Assembly: GCA_949425635.1 (NCBI GenBank)
Contig: CASPWD010000004.1
Span: 1 to 64,000 of the forward strand
DNA: 64,000 bases
Direction of reading: 5' to 3'
Source of the DNA: an uncultured Bacilli bacterium
GTDB lineage: Bacteria; Bacillota_I; Bacilli_A; RF39; UBA660
Position numbers and translations under genes: made by a program. Under the pieces are notes generated by a model. It saw only the letters and a program-made list of their open reading frames with translations. It made no database searches and was not told where the DNA came from. The first letter of the stretch is position 1, and every line of letters begins with the position of its first letter. Shown here in pieces: positions 8,741 to 16,983 of this stretch.

Positions 8741-9066
8741 AGCATATACATGTTATTAGAAATGTTATTTTCGTTAACTTCAGTGACAGAATTGTTTGAT
8801 GATTCTAATTTAGTTAGACGATTATCTAGACGATTAATTTGTCTTTCTATTTTAGATAGACGATTATCTAATTCGTTAGATGAAGCAATGTCTGGTCCTG
8901 AATAATAACTTGAATTCATAGCAGTAGAACCATAAGACCCAGTGTTTGGCATTACATTTTGATTCATCATTGTTTGGGGTGGCATCATTTGTTGTTGAAA
9001 ATCTGGTATATATGCTTGGGTTTGGGCATTATAGTTTGAAAAGAAAGTATTTCGGTCTTTTTTCAT
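8737..9066 (-). CDS. Asn/Gln/Met-rich protein with coiled coil, candidate spore protein
   Basis: A 109-residue protein. The N-terminal 60 residues are low-complexity, rich in Gln, Met, Asn, Pro, Ser and Tyr, with no signal peptide. Residues 66-90 form a heptad-like coiled coil (DNRLSKIERQINRLDNRLT). Composition and layout recall small spore coat or coat-associated proteins. An AGGAGGA ribosome binding site precedes the start. The promoter candidate resembles a sigma-K promoter (9085-9111), which supports late sporulation expression. No named family is recognised. Confidence 0.6.
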   Translation of the reverse strand: MKKDRNTFFSNYNAQTQAYIPDFQQQMMPPQTMMNQNVMPNTGSYGSTAMNSSYYSGPDIASSNELDNRLSKIERQINRLDNRLTKLESSNNSVTEVNENNISNNMYML

Positions 9067-9084
9067 ATATGTCCTCCTCAGTAA

Positions 9085-9111
9085 AAGTATATGTTAATTA
9101 CTCGGAAAGGT
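9085..9111 (-). promoter_or_regulatory. Sigma-K-like promoter of the coiled-coil coat-like gene
   Basis: On the minus strand an AC dinucleotide (9110-9111) is followed after 16 bases by CATATACTT (9085-9093). The sigma-K consensus is AC-N16/17-CATANNNTA, so one base differs. It lies about 20 bases before the start codon and overlaps the start region of trmB on the other strand. Confidence 0.45.
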
Positions 9112-9121
9112 TGATTAAAAG

Positions 9122-9754
9122 ATGCGTCTTAGAAATGTAAAAAATGCAAGAGAAATTGTAGAAAATAGTAAATTTGTGATTAATAATCCAGAAGAATTTA
9201 AGGGAGAATTTAATAAGGAGATATTTAAAAATGATAATCCGATACATTTAGAGATTGGAATGGGAAAAGGAAATTTTATTATAGATAAAGCCATTAAGAA
9301 TCCTGATATTAATTTTGTTGGAGTTGAAAGATACGAAAGTGTATTATGTAGAGCAATAGAAAAGTTAGAAAAGACTGATTTGCCTAATGTTCGTATTATA
9401 TGTATTGATGCCAAAGAATTAGCTAATGTTTTTGATAAGGAGATAGAGACTATTTATCTTAATTTTAGTGATCCATGGCCTAAGAAGAGACACGCTAGGA
9501 GAAGACTTACCTCTTCTGTGTTTTTGAGTGTTTATGATAACATATTTAAGGGAGATAAGGTTATTGTACAAAAGACTGATAATACTGGTTTATTTGAGAG
9601 TTCAATAGTTAGTTTGAGTAATTATGGATATATAATTGAAGATATTTCATTGGATTTAGCAAGTACAGGGATGGAAAATTCACTAACTGAATATGAAGCT
9701 AAGTTTATGAGTGAAGGTATTAAAATAAATTATATGAAAGCAAGAAAAAAATAA
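9122..9754 (+). CDS. trmB: tRNA (guanine-N7-)-methyltransferase
   Basis: TrmB makes m7G46 in tRNA using S-adenosylmethionine. The SAM-binding motif LEIGMGKGNF lies near residues 42-51 and FVGVERY follows. The substrate and catalytic segment NFSDPWPKKRHARRRL lies near residues 116-131, and the C-terminal QKTDNTGLF and TEYEAKF motifs are family-typical. At 210 residues the length is normal. An AAAGG sequence 11 bases upstream is the likely ribosome binding site. It is followed by a separate promoter for a lipoprotein gene, so it may be transcribed alone. Confidence 0.93.
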   Translation: MRLRNVKNAREIVENSKFVINNPEEFKGEFNKEIFKNDNPIHLEIGMGKGNFIIDKAIKNPDINFVGVERYESVLCRAIEKLEKTDLPNVRIICIDAKELANVFDKEIETIYLNFSDPWPKKRHARRRLTSSVFLSVYDNIFKGDKVIVQKTDNTGLFESSIVSLSNYGYIIEDISLDLASTGMENSLTEYEAKFMSEGIKINYMKARKK

Positions 9755-9776
9755 TATTTTAATTTAAAAATATAAA

Positions 9777-9785
9777 TGATATAAT
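9777..9785 (+). promoter_or_regulatory. Extended -10 promoter of the lipoprotein operon
   Basis: TG at 9777-9778, one base, then TATAAT at 9780-9785. No good -35 box is seen. It lies 26 bases before the ATG at 9811. Confidence 0.5.
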
Positions 9786-9810
9786 ACTTAAAGAGGATGT
9801 AGGAGGTACT

Positions 9811-10461
9811 ATGAAGAAAAAGTTTATAATAATTCTCCTTTTCATGTGTATTTTTTTGACAGGATGTTCTAATTTGAGAGATATGTCTCTAGATGAGGTT
9901 ATCAAAGTAGGAACAGATAGGAAGATAACAGTATATAATAAATATCGTAAGGGATATAAATATAATTTACCTAAAGGATTAGATGTTGTTAATGGTCTTG
10001 AATATAATGAGACGATTGCTAGTAGAGATTATAAATATTATCTTTATGTAGATGCAGTAAGTTATTATAATAAGATTATTGAAAAATATGAAGTAAGTGA
10101 TAAAGCTTTTATTTCGAAGTCTATTAGTTTTGAAGATAAATATGGTTATTTAGAAGTTAATGAGTTAGATAATGGTAAGTATTTTATTGAAATTATGTAT
10201 AATTATGCTAAAATAGAAGTGATAGTAAAAGAGAAAGATATTAACCTTGTTGTTTCTAATTGCCTTAGTGTTTTAGCGTCAATTAGTTTTAATGATAATG
10301 TCTTAAAAACTTTACTAGATGAAGAAACTTCACAATTTAGAGAATTTGAATTTAATATTTTTGAAACAGTTTCTACAACAGATGATGACTTCTTACAGAC
10401 AATTGAAGAAGAGGAATTGCCAGAAGAAGATGAGATTCATGATGGAGACTTAATAAATTAA
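9811..10461 (+). CDS. Lipoprotein of unknown function
   Basis: A 216-residue protein with a lipoprotein signal peptide: Lys-rich N-terminus, hydrophobic core and lipobox LTGC with the lipidated Cys at residue 19. The mature part is alpha/beta with an acidic C-terminal tail (about residues 180-216). The ribosome binding site is AGGAGGT. It is followed after 13 bases by an acidic cytosolic protein and then DUF948-like and YtxH-like proteins, suggesting one envelope-associated operon. No specific family is recognised. Confidence 0.7.
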   Translation: MKKKFIIILLFMCIFLTGCSNLRDMSLDEVIKVGTDRKITVYNKYRKGYKYNLPKGLDVVNGLEYNETIASRDYKYYLYVDAVSYYNKIIEKYEVSDKAFISKSISFEDKYGYLEVNELDNGKYFIEIMYNYAKIEVIVKEKDINLVVSNCLSVLASISFNDNVLKTLLDEETSQFREFEFNIFETVSTTDDDFLQTIEEEELPEEDEIHDGDLIN

Positions 10462-10474
10462 GGTGGTGAATGAG

Positions 10475-11725
10475 ATGGGATTTTTAGGAAAACTAAAGAA
10501 TATTTTGTTTGAAGATGATGAAGAAGATGAAGTTGGTGGAATGCCCGTCTATACAAAAGAGGAAGTAAAAGAAACGCCTAAAAGAGCGGAAGTAAAAGTG
10601 GAAGAAGTTAGTATTCCTGAACCAATAAAAACTACAGAAAATACTAGATTTAGAAATGTTAAAAGAGACATTGATTTAAATTTTGATGAAAGTGATGTGT
10701 TGGGAGAAGTTCCTGGACATCAAGATGTTGTTACTTCTGAAAAAAATAATGAACGCGATGAAAATTTAGATTTACCGATAAGAAAAGAAGAGAAAAAGTC
10801 GCCTTTCTTATCCTTTGATGAAGATGAGTTTGAAAGACTTAATTCACGAGTAAATCGTAATGAAAGCAGAGTTGTTAATAAAGTTAAAAGTGTTGGAACA
10901 CCTGTTAGTAATTCAGTAAATACTGCTAGAAAAGCGAATAATAATTTTTCATCTACGTCAACAAGTAAAGATACAAGAGTAGATAATAATGATAGATATA
11001 AAATAAATAGCGGGACTCTTGGTAGTGGTAAGAAACCATTTACACCATCTCCTGTAATTTCACCAGTTTATGGTATCTTAGATAAGAACTATAAAAAAGA
11101 TGATATTGTGGATAAACAAGGTGGAATGAAAAGAGAACCATTAGTTAAAACTGTTTCTAAGCCAGTTATTCAAAAAGAGGAGACAGAACTTCGTAAGTCA
11201 TCAACTTTGTATGAAGTTGATATTGATAGCGTTAGAAAAAAAGCTTATGGTGAGTTAGAAGATCTTGAAAATACTTTAACTAGTATTGAATTACCAGTTA
11301 TGGAAGAAAAAGAAGAAGAACCAATTGTTACAACTTTTGAGGAGACTTATGAAAAAGAAGAACCTAGTATTGAAGAACAATTAGATGAAAAGTACGATGT
11401 TAGTGGTATAACTCCTGAATCTTTAAGTGAAACTAACGATTTAGATAAAGTAGTAGAAGAGGAACTTGAAGATAAACAGGTAGAGAAAAAAGAACAGAAG
11501 AAAAGTAAAATACTAGATGAATTAGAGAAAACTAGTACTTTACAAATATTAGATGATATCGAAAAGGAATTAAATTCTATTAGACCTATTTCTAAGAAAG
11601 AAGACGAAGTAGAGGAAGAAGAACTTCCAAGTAGAGATAAAGAAGATGATACTTTAGAAAGTGATTTGTTTCATTTAATAGATTCAATGTATCAAGAAGG
11701 AGAGGAGGAAGAAGAGGATGATTAG
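10475..11725 (+). CDS. Acidic low-complexity protein of unknown function
   Basis: I place the start at ATG 10475 because AGGTGGTGA (10461-10469) is ideally spaced for it, whereas an upstream in-frame GTG lies inside that site. The protein has 416 residues. It begins with an amphipathic helix (MGFLGKLKNILFE) followed by an acidic stretch, much like the membrane-targeting start of SepF, but no SepF core domain is visible. The rest is highly charged and rich in Glu, Lys, Ser and Asp, and is predicted largely disordered with possible coiled coil near the C-terminus. It overlaps the DUF948-like gene by 8 bases. A peripheral membrane scaffold is possible but unproven. Confidence 0.6.
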   Translation: MGFLGKLKNILFEDDEEDEVGGMPVYTKEEVKETPKRAEVKVEEVSIPEPIKTTENTRFRNVKRDIDLNFDESDVLGEVPGHQDVVTSEKNNERDENLDLPIRKEEKKSPFLSFDEDEFERLNSRVNRNESRVVNKVKSVGTPVSNSVNTARKANNNFSSTSTSKDTRVDNNDRYKINSGTLGSGKKPFTPSPVISPVYGILDKNYKKDDIVDKQGGMKREPLVKTVSKPVIQKEETELRKSSTLYEVDIDSVRKKAYGELEDLENTLTSIELPVMEEKEEEPIVTTFEETYEKEEPSIEEQLDEKYDVSGITPESLSETNDLDKVVEEELEDKQVEKKEQKKSKILDELEKTSTLQILDDIEKELNSIRPISKKEDEVEEEELPSRDKEDDTLESDLFHLIDSMYQEGEEEEEDD

Positions 11726-12008
11726 TTTTTTACAAGTCGTTTTACCTTTAATTATATATGTTTTACTAATAATTTTATTAGTAATAGGCATAATATTAGG
11801 TATAAGATCAATTCAAACTTTGAATAAAGTTGATAAAGTAGTAGAAGATGTTAATGATAAAGTTCAATCTTTAAATGGATTCTTTAATATAATTGATTTT
11901 ACTACTGATAAGATTGTATCTGTTACGGATAAAGTAGTAGAGGGCGTAAGTGGTCTTATTGGACGTGTTTTTAAACGTAAAAGCACAAAAAGTGAAGAGG
12001 AGGAATAA
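11718..12008 (+). CDS. DUF948-like membrane protein (YtxG-like)
   Basis: A 96-residue protein with one N-terminal membrane segment (about residues 5-28) and then a helical region with periodic hydrophobic residues (VDKVVEDVNDKVQSL), as in the DUF948/YtxG family. The C-terminus is basic then acidic. In Bacillus a DUF948 gene sits beside ytxH in a general stress operon, and here a YtxH-like gene follows after 2 bases. The start overlaps the end of the acidic protein gene. The cellular role is unknown. Confidence 0.65.
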   Translation: MISFLQVVLPLIIYVLLIILLVIGIILGIRSIQTLNKVDKVVEDVNDKVQSLNGFFNIIDFTTDKIVSVTDKVVEGVSGLIGRVFKRKSTKSEEEE

Positions 12009-12010
12009 GA

Positions 12011-12472
12011 ATGGCAAATAAGGAAAACAAAAAAAGCGGAATAGGAAAATTCATAGCAGGAGCTGCTATTGGAGTTAGTTTAGGAGTTTTATTTGCTCCA
12101 AAATCTGGTGCTGAAACTAGAAAAGAATTAAAGCAAAAATTCGATGAAATGGTTAAGAAAGTAAAAGAAATAGATATTGATGAAGTAAGAGAATCTTTCT
12201 TAAATAAAATTGAAGAAATTAAGCAAGAATTAGCTGATTTAGATAAAGAAAAAGTAGTTAGTATTGCTAAAGATAGAGCAGCAGCTATTAAAACTAAGTT
12301 AGATGAGTTAGCTAAAGAAGCTAAAGAAAAAGCTACACCTGTTATTCAAAATGCTGTGGAAGATTTAAGAACTAAAACTATTACAGTTTTAAAGGATACA
12401 GTAAAAAAATTAGAGGAACCTGAAAAAGCAGAAAAGAAAGAAAAAAAATCTGCTAAAAAGGAAGATAAATAG
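12011..12472 (+). CDS. YtxH-like protein
   Basis: A 153-residue protein. The YtxH signature is clear: a Lys-rich start, a small Gly/Ala-rich membrane segment (GKFIAGAAIGVSLGVLFAP, residues 12-30) and KSGAETRKELK immediately after. The remaining 115 residues form a long charged helix. YtxH-type proteins are stress-associated and of unknown biochemical role. It is the last gene of the lipoprotein, acidic protein and DUF948 set, with a terminator directly after it. Confidence 0.8.
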   Translation: MANKENKKSGIGKFIAGAAIGVSLGVLFAPKSGAETRKELKQKFDEMVKKVKEIDIDEVRESFLNKIEEIKQELADLDKEKVVSIAKDRAAAIKTKLDELAKEAKEKATPVIQNAVEDLRTKTITVLKDTVKKLEEPEKAEKKEKKSAKKEDK

Positions 12473-12478
12473 TTAAGA

Positions 12479-12507
12479 AATAGTCCATTTAATGGATTAT
12501 TTTTTTG
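12479..12507 (+). terminator. Terminator after the ytxH-like gene
   Basis: Ten-base arms (12479-12488 and 12492-12501, one G-T pair) with a three-base loop and a run of T. Confidence 0.85.
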
Positions 12508-12536
12508 TTGTAAATTGTTCATTAAAATGGTATTAT
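12508..12536 (+). promoter_or_regulatory. Promoter of the cadherin-like surface gene
   Basis: TTGTAA (12508-12513), a 17-base spacer, and TATTAT (12531-12536), 26 bases before the ATG. It begins directly after the preceding terminator. Confidence 0.55.
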
Positions 12537-12561
12537 TAATAATAGGTAAGGATAGATTAAT

Positions 12562-14580
12562 ATGAAGAATAAACGTTTGAATATTTTAGGAAGTATATTT
12601 ATGATTTTTATTACATTAATGGCTATAATTGGTGTAATGGATGCTAAAAATTTGTTTATTAATAATAGTTCAGATGACGTTCTTTCTTTAAAAGAAGTAA
12701 ACGAAGTTAGTAAACTTGATTATTTAGCTGGTAGTCAAACGATTACATTGGCTTACGGAAATAATAATAAATATACTAGCAGTACAGACTTGCTTAATTT
12801 GTATTTTAGTAGGGCAACAAATTCTAATTTGTTTAAAATAACTGATTCCAAAGGTAATTCTGGAAGTTTAAGTACTTATAAGGGTGTTTTTAATAAGAGT
12901 TCTAAAACTGCTGTTGTAAGTTTACCAGATGGTGTTTATGGTATTTCTTATTATGATGCGACGATTGGACAATATGCAACAGCAAATGTAACCATTTCAG
13001 GAGCTTGTAAAGATGAAGTTAAGTTAAATCAAACAGGTACTTTTAAAGTTGAAAGATGTTTAATTAAAGATAGTAAAGGTAATATTACTGCTCGATCTTC
13101 AGGAGATATAGCAACATGTGCTGATGGTTATACATGGAAGAGTAAAGAGGCTGAGATTGTAACAGATACTTGTAAAGATGCAACTTTAGGTGGTTTATCA
13201 CGACGTTATTGTAAGAGAATATTTCAAGCTACTTGTGTAAAAGAAACTACATCTAAGCCTCCAACTACTACAAAACCAGTAGCAGCAGCTACTTTGTCAT
13301 CATTGTCAGTTAGTAGTGGAACTTTGTCACCAGCATTTAAAAGTTCTACGAAAAGCTATAGTGTTACTGTAGGTTCTAATGTGAGTTCAATAAAAATAAA
13401 TGCAACAGCAGCTAGTGGTTCATCTTTTGTTGGTGGTTCGGGACCTAGAACTGTAAATTTAAATTATGGTACTAATTCTATTAAAATAAAAGTAAAAAAC
13501 TCAGCTGGAAAACAAACTACATATACTATAAAGGTTACAAGACCAGATGGTAGAAGTAGTGTAAATACATTATCTAATCTTAAGGTAGGAGCTGGTACTT
13601 TAACTCCAGCATTTTCACCAACAATTACAAATTATACTGTAGATGTTGATAATAATGTTGATTATATTTCAGTTGATGCTACTTTAACGGATAATAAATC
13701 TAGCTTTGCAACAGGATTTGGACCTAATACTCATAATTTAGAGTTAGGACCTAATAAGATTTATGTTAAAGTTGTAAGTGAAAAAGGCGAGACTAATGTA
13801 TATAACATTACTGTAAATCGTGCAACTTTACCAAGTAAATGTACAACAGAGACAGAGTCATTAGCGTTATTAAAACAAATTGATTTATCTGTAGATTTAA
13901 CGGATTTACAAATAGATCAAATTGAAGATTTTGATCCAAGACAATTTACTTATAATAATATAAAAGTTCCATATAAAGTAACTAATTTAACAGTTAATGG
14001 ATATGTTGAAACAGAAGGCGATACTGTTGTTGTTGAAGGTGCTGACGATTTAGAAGTTGGTGAAACAAGAGAAATAAAGATTACTGTAACTAGTAAAGAA
14101 TGTTCTAACTATTCAAATGTTTATACTTTAAATGTTCAAAGACAACCTGAAGTAACATTAGGAGATAATGCAGAATTAAAAGATATTACTATTGCAAATC
14201 ATGACGATTTTAAATTTGAACCTAATGTATTAAAATATAATTTAATATTAAATAGAGATGAAGATAAGTTAGATATTAGTTATGAAAAAGAACTTGATAG
14301 TACACAGTGTGACATTACAGGTAATGAAGATTTAGGTTATTCAAGTGAAGTAGTTATAAGATGTGTTTCTGAAGATGGAGAAGATATCGTTGAATATACT
14401 ATTACAATTGACGGTGTAGAAAAGGGAACGAATATATTCTTTATAATTATTTTAGTAATTATTATAATTCTAATATTAATTTACTTAGTATTAAGATTAT
14501 TAGGATATAGAATTTACTTTAATTTTGGCTCATTATTTAGAGGAATGAATGAAAAAGTAAAGAATGTATTTGACAACTAA
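12562..14580 (+). CDS. Membrane-anchored surface protein with cadherin-like beta-sandwich repeats
   Basis: A 672-residue protein with an N-terminal membrane/signal segment (about residues 8-28), a Cys-containing N-terminal region, and a short Thr/Pro/Lys linker near 228-240. Two clear cadherin-like beta-sandwich (PF12733-type) domains follow: about 242-328 (LSSLSVSSGTLSPAF...YSVTV) and 335-422 (LSNLKVGAGTLTPAF...YTVDV). A weaker repeat lies at about 545-625 (LKDITIANHDDFKF). A membrane helix near 628-650 and a short cytoplasmic tail end the protein. Such domains act as extracellular adhesion or spacer modules. The last codons overlap the -35 box of the tyrS promoter. Confidence 0.8.
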   Translation: MKNKRLNILGSIFMIFITLMAIIGVMDAKNLFINNSSDDVLSLKEVNEVSKLDYLAGSQTITLAYGNNNKYTSSTDLLNLYFSRATNSNLFKITDSKGNSGSLSTYKGVFNKSSKTAVVSLPDGVYGISYYDATIGQYATANVTISGACKDEVKLNQTGTFKVERCLIKDSKGNITARSSGDIATCADGYTWKSKEAEIVTDTCKDATLGGLSRRYCKRIFQATCVKETTSKPPTTTKPVAAATLSSLSVSSGTLSPAFKSSTKSYSVTVGSNVSSIKINATAASGSSFVGGSGPRTVNLNYGTNSIKIKVKNSAGKQTTYTIKVTRPDGRSSVNTLSNLKVGAGTLTPAFSPTITNYTVDVDNNVDYISVDATLTDNKSSFATGFGPNTHNLELGPNKIYVKVVSEKGETNVYNITVNRATLPSKCTTETESLALLKQIDLSVDLTDLQIDQIEDFDPRQFTYNNIKVPYKVTNLTVNGYVETEGDTVVVEGADDLEVGETREIKITVTSKECSNYSNVYTLNVQRQPEVTLGDNAELKDITIANHDDFKFEPNVLKYNLILNRDEDKLDISYEKELDSTQCDITGNEDLGYSSEVVIRCVSEDGEDIVEYTITIDGVEKGTNIFFIIILVIIIILILIYLVLRLLGYRIYFNFGSLFRGMNEKVKNVFDN

Positions 14581-14598
14581 TTATAAAACGTTTATAAT
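14570..14598 (+). promoter_or_regulatory. Consensus promoter of the tyrS T-box transcript
   Basis: TTGACA (14570-14575), 17 bases, TATAAT (14593-14598). The -35 box lies within the last codons and stop of the upstream surface-protein gene. Confidence 0.9.
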
Positions 14599-14604
14599 TT
14601 GGTT

Positions 14605-14740
14605 TAATTAGCGATGAAGGAATTTACGACTCTGGAGCTAAAGCGTTGCTCGCGTTAAGAGATTAAAGAGTATGATAAGATTCATAAACTAAGGTGGTAC
14701 CGCGCAATAGCGTCCTTAGAATTATGAGTCTTTTTTATTT
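14605..14740 (+). promoter_or_regulatory. T-box riboswitch (tyrosine) with terminator
   Basis: The T-box core AAGGTGGTACCGCG lies at 14691-14704. A terminator hairpin follows, with arms around 14679-14696 and 14714-14731, and a T run at about 14731-14736. The core is also needed for the antiterminator, as in classical T-boxes. A TAC tyrosine specifier is plausible at 14625-14627 and agrees with the downstream gene. Uncharged tRNA-Tyr would promote readthrough into tyrS. This leader is short compared with the Ile and Thr T-boxes in this window. Confidence 0.88.
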
Positions 14741-14761
14741 TAGAAAGAGAGGAATAGAGTT

Positions 14762-15997
14762 ATGAAAGAAATGACATTATATGAAGAATTAAAGTGGCGT
14801 GGACTTGTTCAAGATATTAGTAGTCCAGAATTAATTGATAAATTAAATGAAGGAGGATTAACATTTTATATTGGAACAGACCCAACTGCTGATTCAATGC
14901 ATATTGGACATTACTCATCATTTTTAATTAGTAAGAGATTAGCTAAACATGGACATCATCCTATTTTATTAGTAGGTGGAGCAACTGGTCTTATTGGAGA
15001 TCCAAAGCCTAATGCAGAAAGACCTATGATTACTAAAGAAGAAGTTGAACATAATATTCAAGGTTTAAAGAAACAAGCTGAAGAAATCTTTGGATTTGAT
15101 GTAGTAAATAACTACGATTGGACTAAAGATATTAACGTGTTGGATTTCTTAAGAGATTATGGTAAATTCTTTAATATTAATTATATGTTAGCTAAAGATA
15201 AGGTTAAGAGTAGATTGGAATCTGGTATTACTTATGCAGAATTTAGTTATATGATATTACAAGCATTGGATTTTATGTATTTATATGAAAATCGCAATTG
15301 TACTTTACAAGTTGCTGGTAGTGATCAATGGGGAAATATTACTTCTGGAATAGAATTGATTCGTAAGAAGTTGGATAAAGAAGCTTATGGTATGGTAATG
15401 CCATTAGTTACTGATTCTACTGGTAAGAAGTTTGGTAAGACAGAAGGAAATGCTTTGTGGTTAGATAAAAATAAGACTTCTAGTTACGAATTATATCAAT
15501 ATTTAATTAATTTAGAAGATTCAATGATTATAAGTTATTTAAAAATGTTAACTTTCTTAAGTCCTGATGAGATTATGGAAATTGAAAAACAACATTTGGA
15601 AGCACCAGAAAAGAGAATAGCTCAAAAAGCATTAGCTCGAGAGATTATTACTGATTTACATGGTGAAGATGAATATAATCATGCTGAACAAATTAGTCAA
15701 GCACTTTTTAGTGGTGATTTAACTGGTTTATCAGCTGAAGATATAATGGTTGGAATGAAGATGTTACCAACAATTAAAATAAGTGAAGAAGTTAAATTAA
15801 TAGATTTACTTGTTAATAATGAAATTTGTTCTTCTAGAAGAGAAGCACGTGAAATGTTAACAGCTAATGCTATTTCAATTAATAATGAAAAATATACTGA
15901 TGAAAATACTATGATAAATAATTCTATTGCGATAGATGGTAAAGTTATAGTAATTCGTAAAGGTAAGAAAAAACAATTCTTAGGAATATTTGAGTAA
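14762..15997 (+). CDS. tyrS: Tyrosyl-tRNA synthetase
   Basis: A class I synthetase that charges tRNA-Tyr. The N-terminal Rossmann domain has the tyrosine-binding YIGTDPTADSMHIGHY segment near residues 37-52, where HIGH is the class signature. The KMSKS-equivalent KFGKTEG lies near residue 223, and the VAGSDQWGN substrate motif near 184. A C-terminal S4-like RNA-binding domain (about 340-405) includes CSSRREAREM. At 411 residues it is full length. Expression is controlled by the upstream T-box. Confidence 0.96.
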   Translation: MKEMTLYEELKWRGLVQDISSPELIDKLNEGGLTFYIGTDPTADSMHIGHYSSFLISKRLAKHGHHPILLVGGATGLIGDPKPNAERPMITKEEVEHNIQGLKKQAEEIFGFDVVNNYDWTKDINVLDFLRDYGKFFNINYMLAKDKVKSRLESGITYAEFSYMILQALDFMYLYENRNCTLQVAGSDQWGNITSGIELIRKKLDKEAYGMVMPLVTDSTGKKFGKTEGNALWLDKNKTSSYELYQYLINLEDSMIISYLKMLTFLSPDEIMEIEKQHLEAPEKRIAQKALAREIITDLHGEDEYNHAEQISQALFSGDLTGLSAEDIMVGMKMLPTIKISEEVKLIDLLVNNEICSSRREAREMLTANAISINNEKYTDENTMINNSIAIDGKVIVIRKGKKKQFLGIFE

Positions 15998-16000
15998 TAA

Positions 16001-16038
16001 AAAAAGACACTATTGTAGTTACGATAGTGTCTTATTTG
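16001..16038. terminator. Bidirectional terminator between tyrS and the prenyltransferase gene
   Basis: Ten-base arms AAGACACTAT (16004-16013) and ATAGTGTCTT (16024-16033), with A run before and T-rich sequence after. It covers the stop of the leftward gene. Confidence 0.8.
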
Positions 16039-16967
16039 TTTATTGTAATCAAGTCATTATTAGTAAATATATCTAAAATTTCGATGTTAGAATTTATTAG
16101 AATGATAAATATCACACATAAGAAGATTAAGTATATTACTAATATTTTTTCTTTATATAATTTTTCTGGCTTTTGAACAGCTGAATCTTTTTTGAAAGAT
16201 ATGTAAACATATAAACAAAATAATCCTATAAAGAAAGGCATGAATAGAATAAGTTCTATTTTATATTTTAGAAGAAATATTCCAATAAAGAATACGGATA
16301 GTATAGCATAGAATATGGATGATACTAAAAGGCTTGTTTCGTTATACGTTGCAAATGATTTACGATAATTAGCAGCAGCAGTTTTATCTTCAATCATTCT
16401 GTATTCTGAGAATCTTTTCATTTGCATTAAGAATGTTCCTGTTAACCAATAACCTATGATAATACTAATTGGTGGAAGATATAATGATGTAATTAGAAAC
16501 CATCCCATTAAGAACCTTAATGCATTGTTTATTGATTCACTAAGAGAGTCAATAAAAGCAATATCTTTTAAGCGGAATGGTTTTACATTATACAAAATTC
16601 CCATAATCCATAGAGTTAATTCAGTTATGAACAAGTATTTAGAAATTAGTATAGAAATTGTTAAACCGGCAAGAGATAAAGCAAAGTATAAGGTGTAAAC
16701 TATTTCTTTTTTTAAGTTGTTGATAACAGCACTTCTATTTTTCTTTGTTGGGTGATATTTATCAAACTTAGCATCTAGCCATTCGTTAATAACATAGTTT
16801 GATGAGGCGATTAATGAAGTTGCTAGAAGTCCTGTAATAATCTTTAATATAATTTCTGTATTTATTATTGGCTTTGTAAGTAAAATAGCAACAACAATGC
16901 CTGGAACTATAAATAGTTGTTTTATCCAATGATCTAATCTCATTAATTTTATGTAGTTTTTCATATT
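16032..16967 (-). CDS. UbiA-family prenyltransferase, decaprenyl-phosphate phosphoribosyltransferase-like
   Basis: A 311-residue protein with 8-9 membrane helices. The first Asp-rich motif is NEWLDAKFD followed by KYHPTKKNR. This strongly resembles polyprenyl-phosphate phosphoribosyltransferases (DPPR synthase type), whose motif is N-D-x-x-D-x-x-x-D-x-x-H-P-x-K. The second motif (SLSESINNALR) is also UbiA-like. These enzymes transfer phosphoribose from PRPP to polyprenyl phosphate. The start at 16967 is chosen because AAAGGA lies 8 bases before it; a longer reading to 17003 would overlap the upstream gene. It follows the GT-C gene on the same strand with a 16-base gap, so the two probably work together. 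Confidence 0.75.
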   Translation of the reverse strand, partial: NMKNYIKLMRLDHWIKQLFIVPGIVVAILLTKPIINTEIILKIITGLLATSLIASSNYVINEWLDAKFDKYHPTKKNRSAVINNLKKEIVYTLYFALSLAGLTISILISKYLFITELTLWIMGILYNVKPFRLKDIAFIDSLSESINNALRFLMGWFLITSLYLPPISIIIGYWLTGTFLMQMKRFSEYRMIEDKTAAANYRKSFATYNETSLLVSSIFYAILSVFFIGIFLLKYKIELILFMPFFIGLFCLYVYISFKKDSAVQKPEKLYKEKILVIYLIFLCVIFIILINSNIEILDIFTNNDLITINK

Positions 16968-16983
16968 GATTTTTCCTTTCTTT

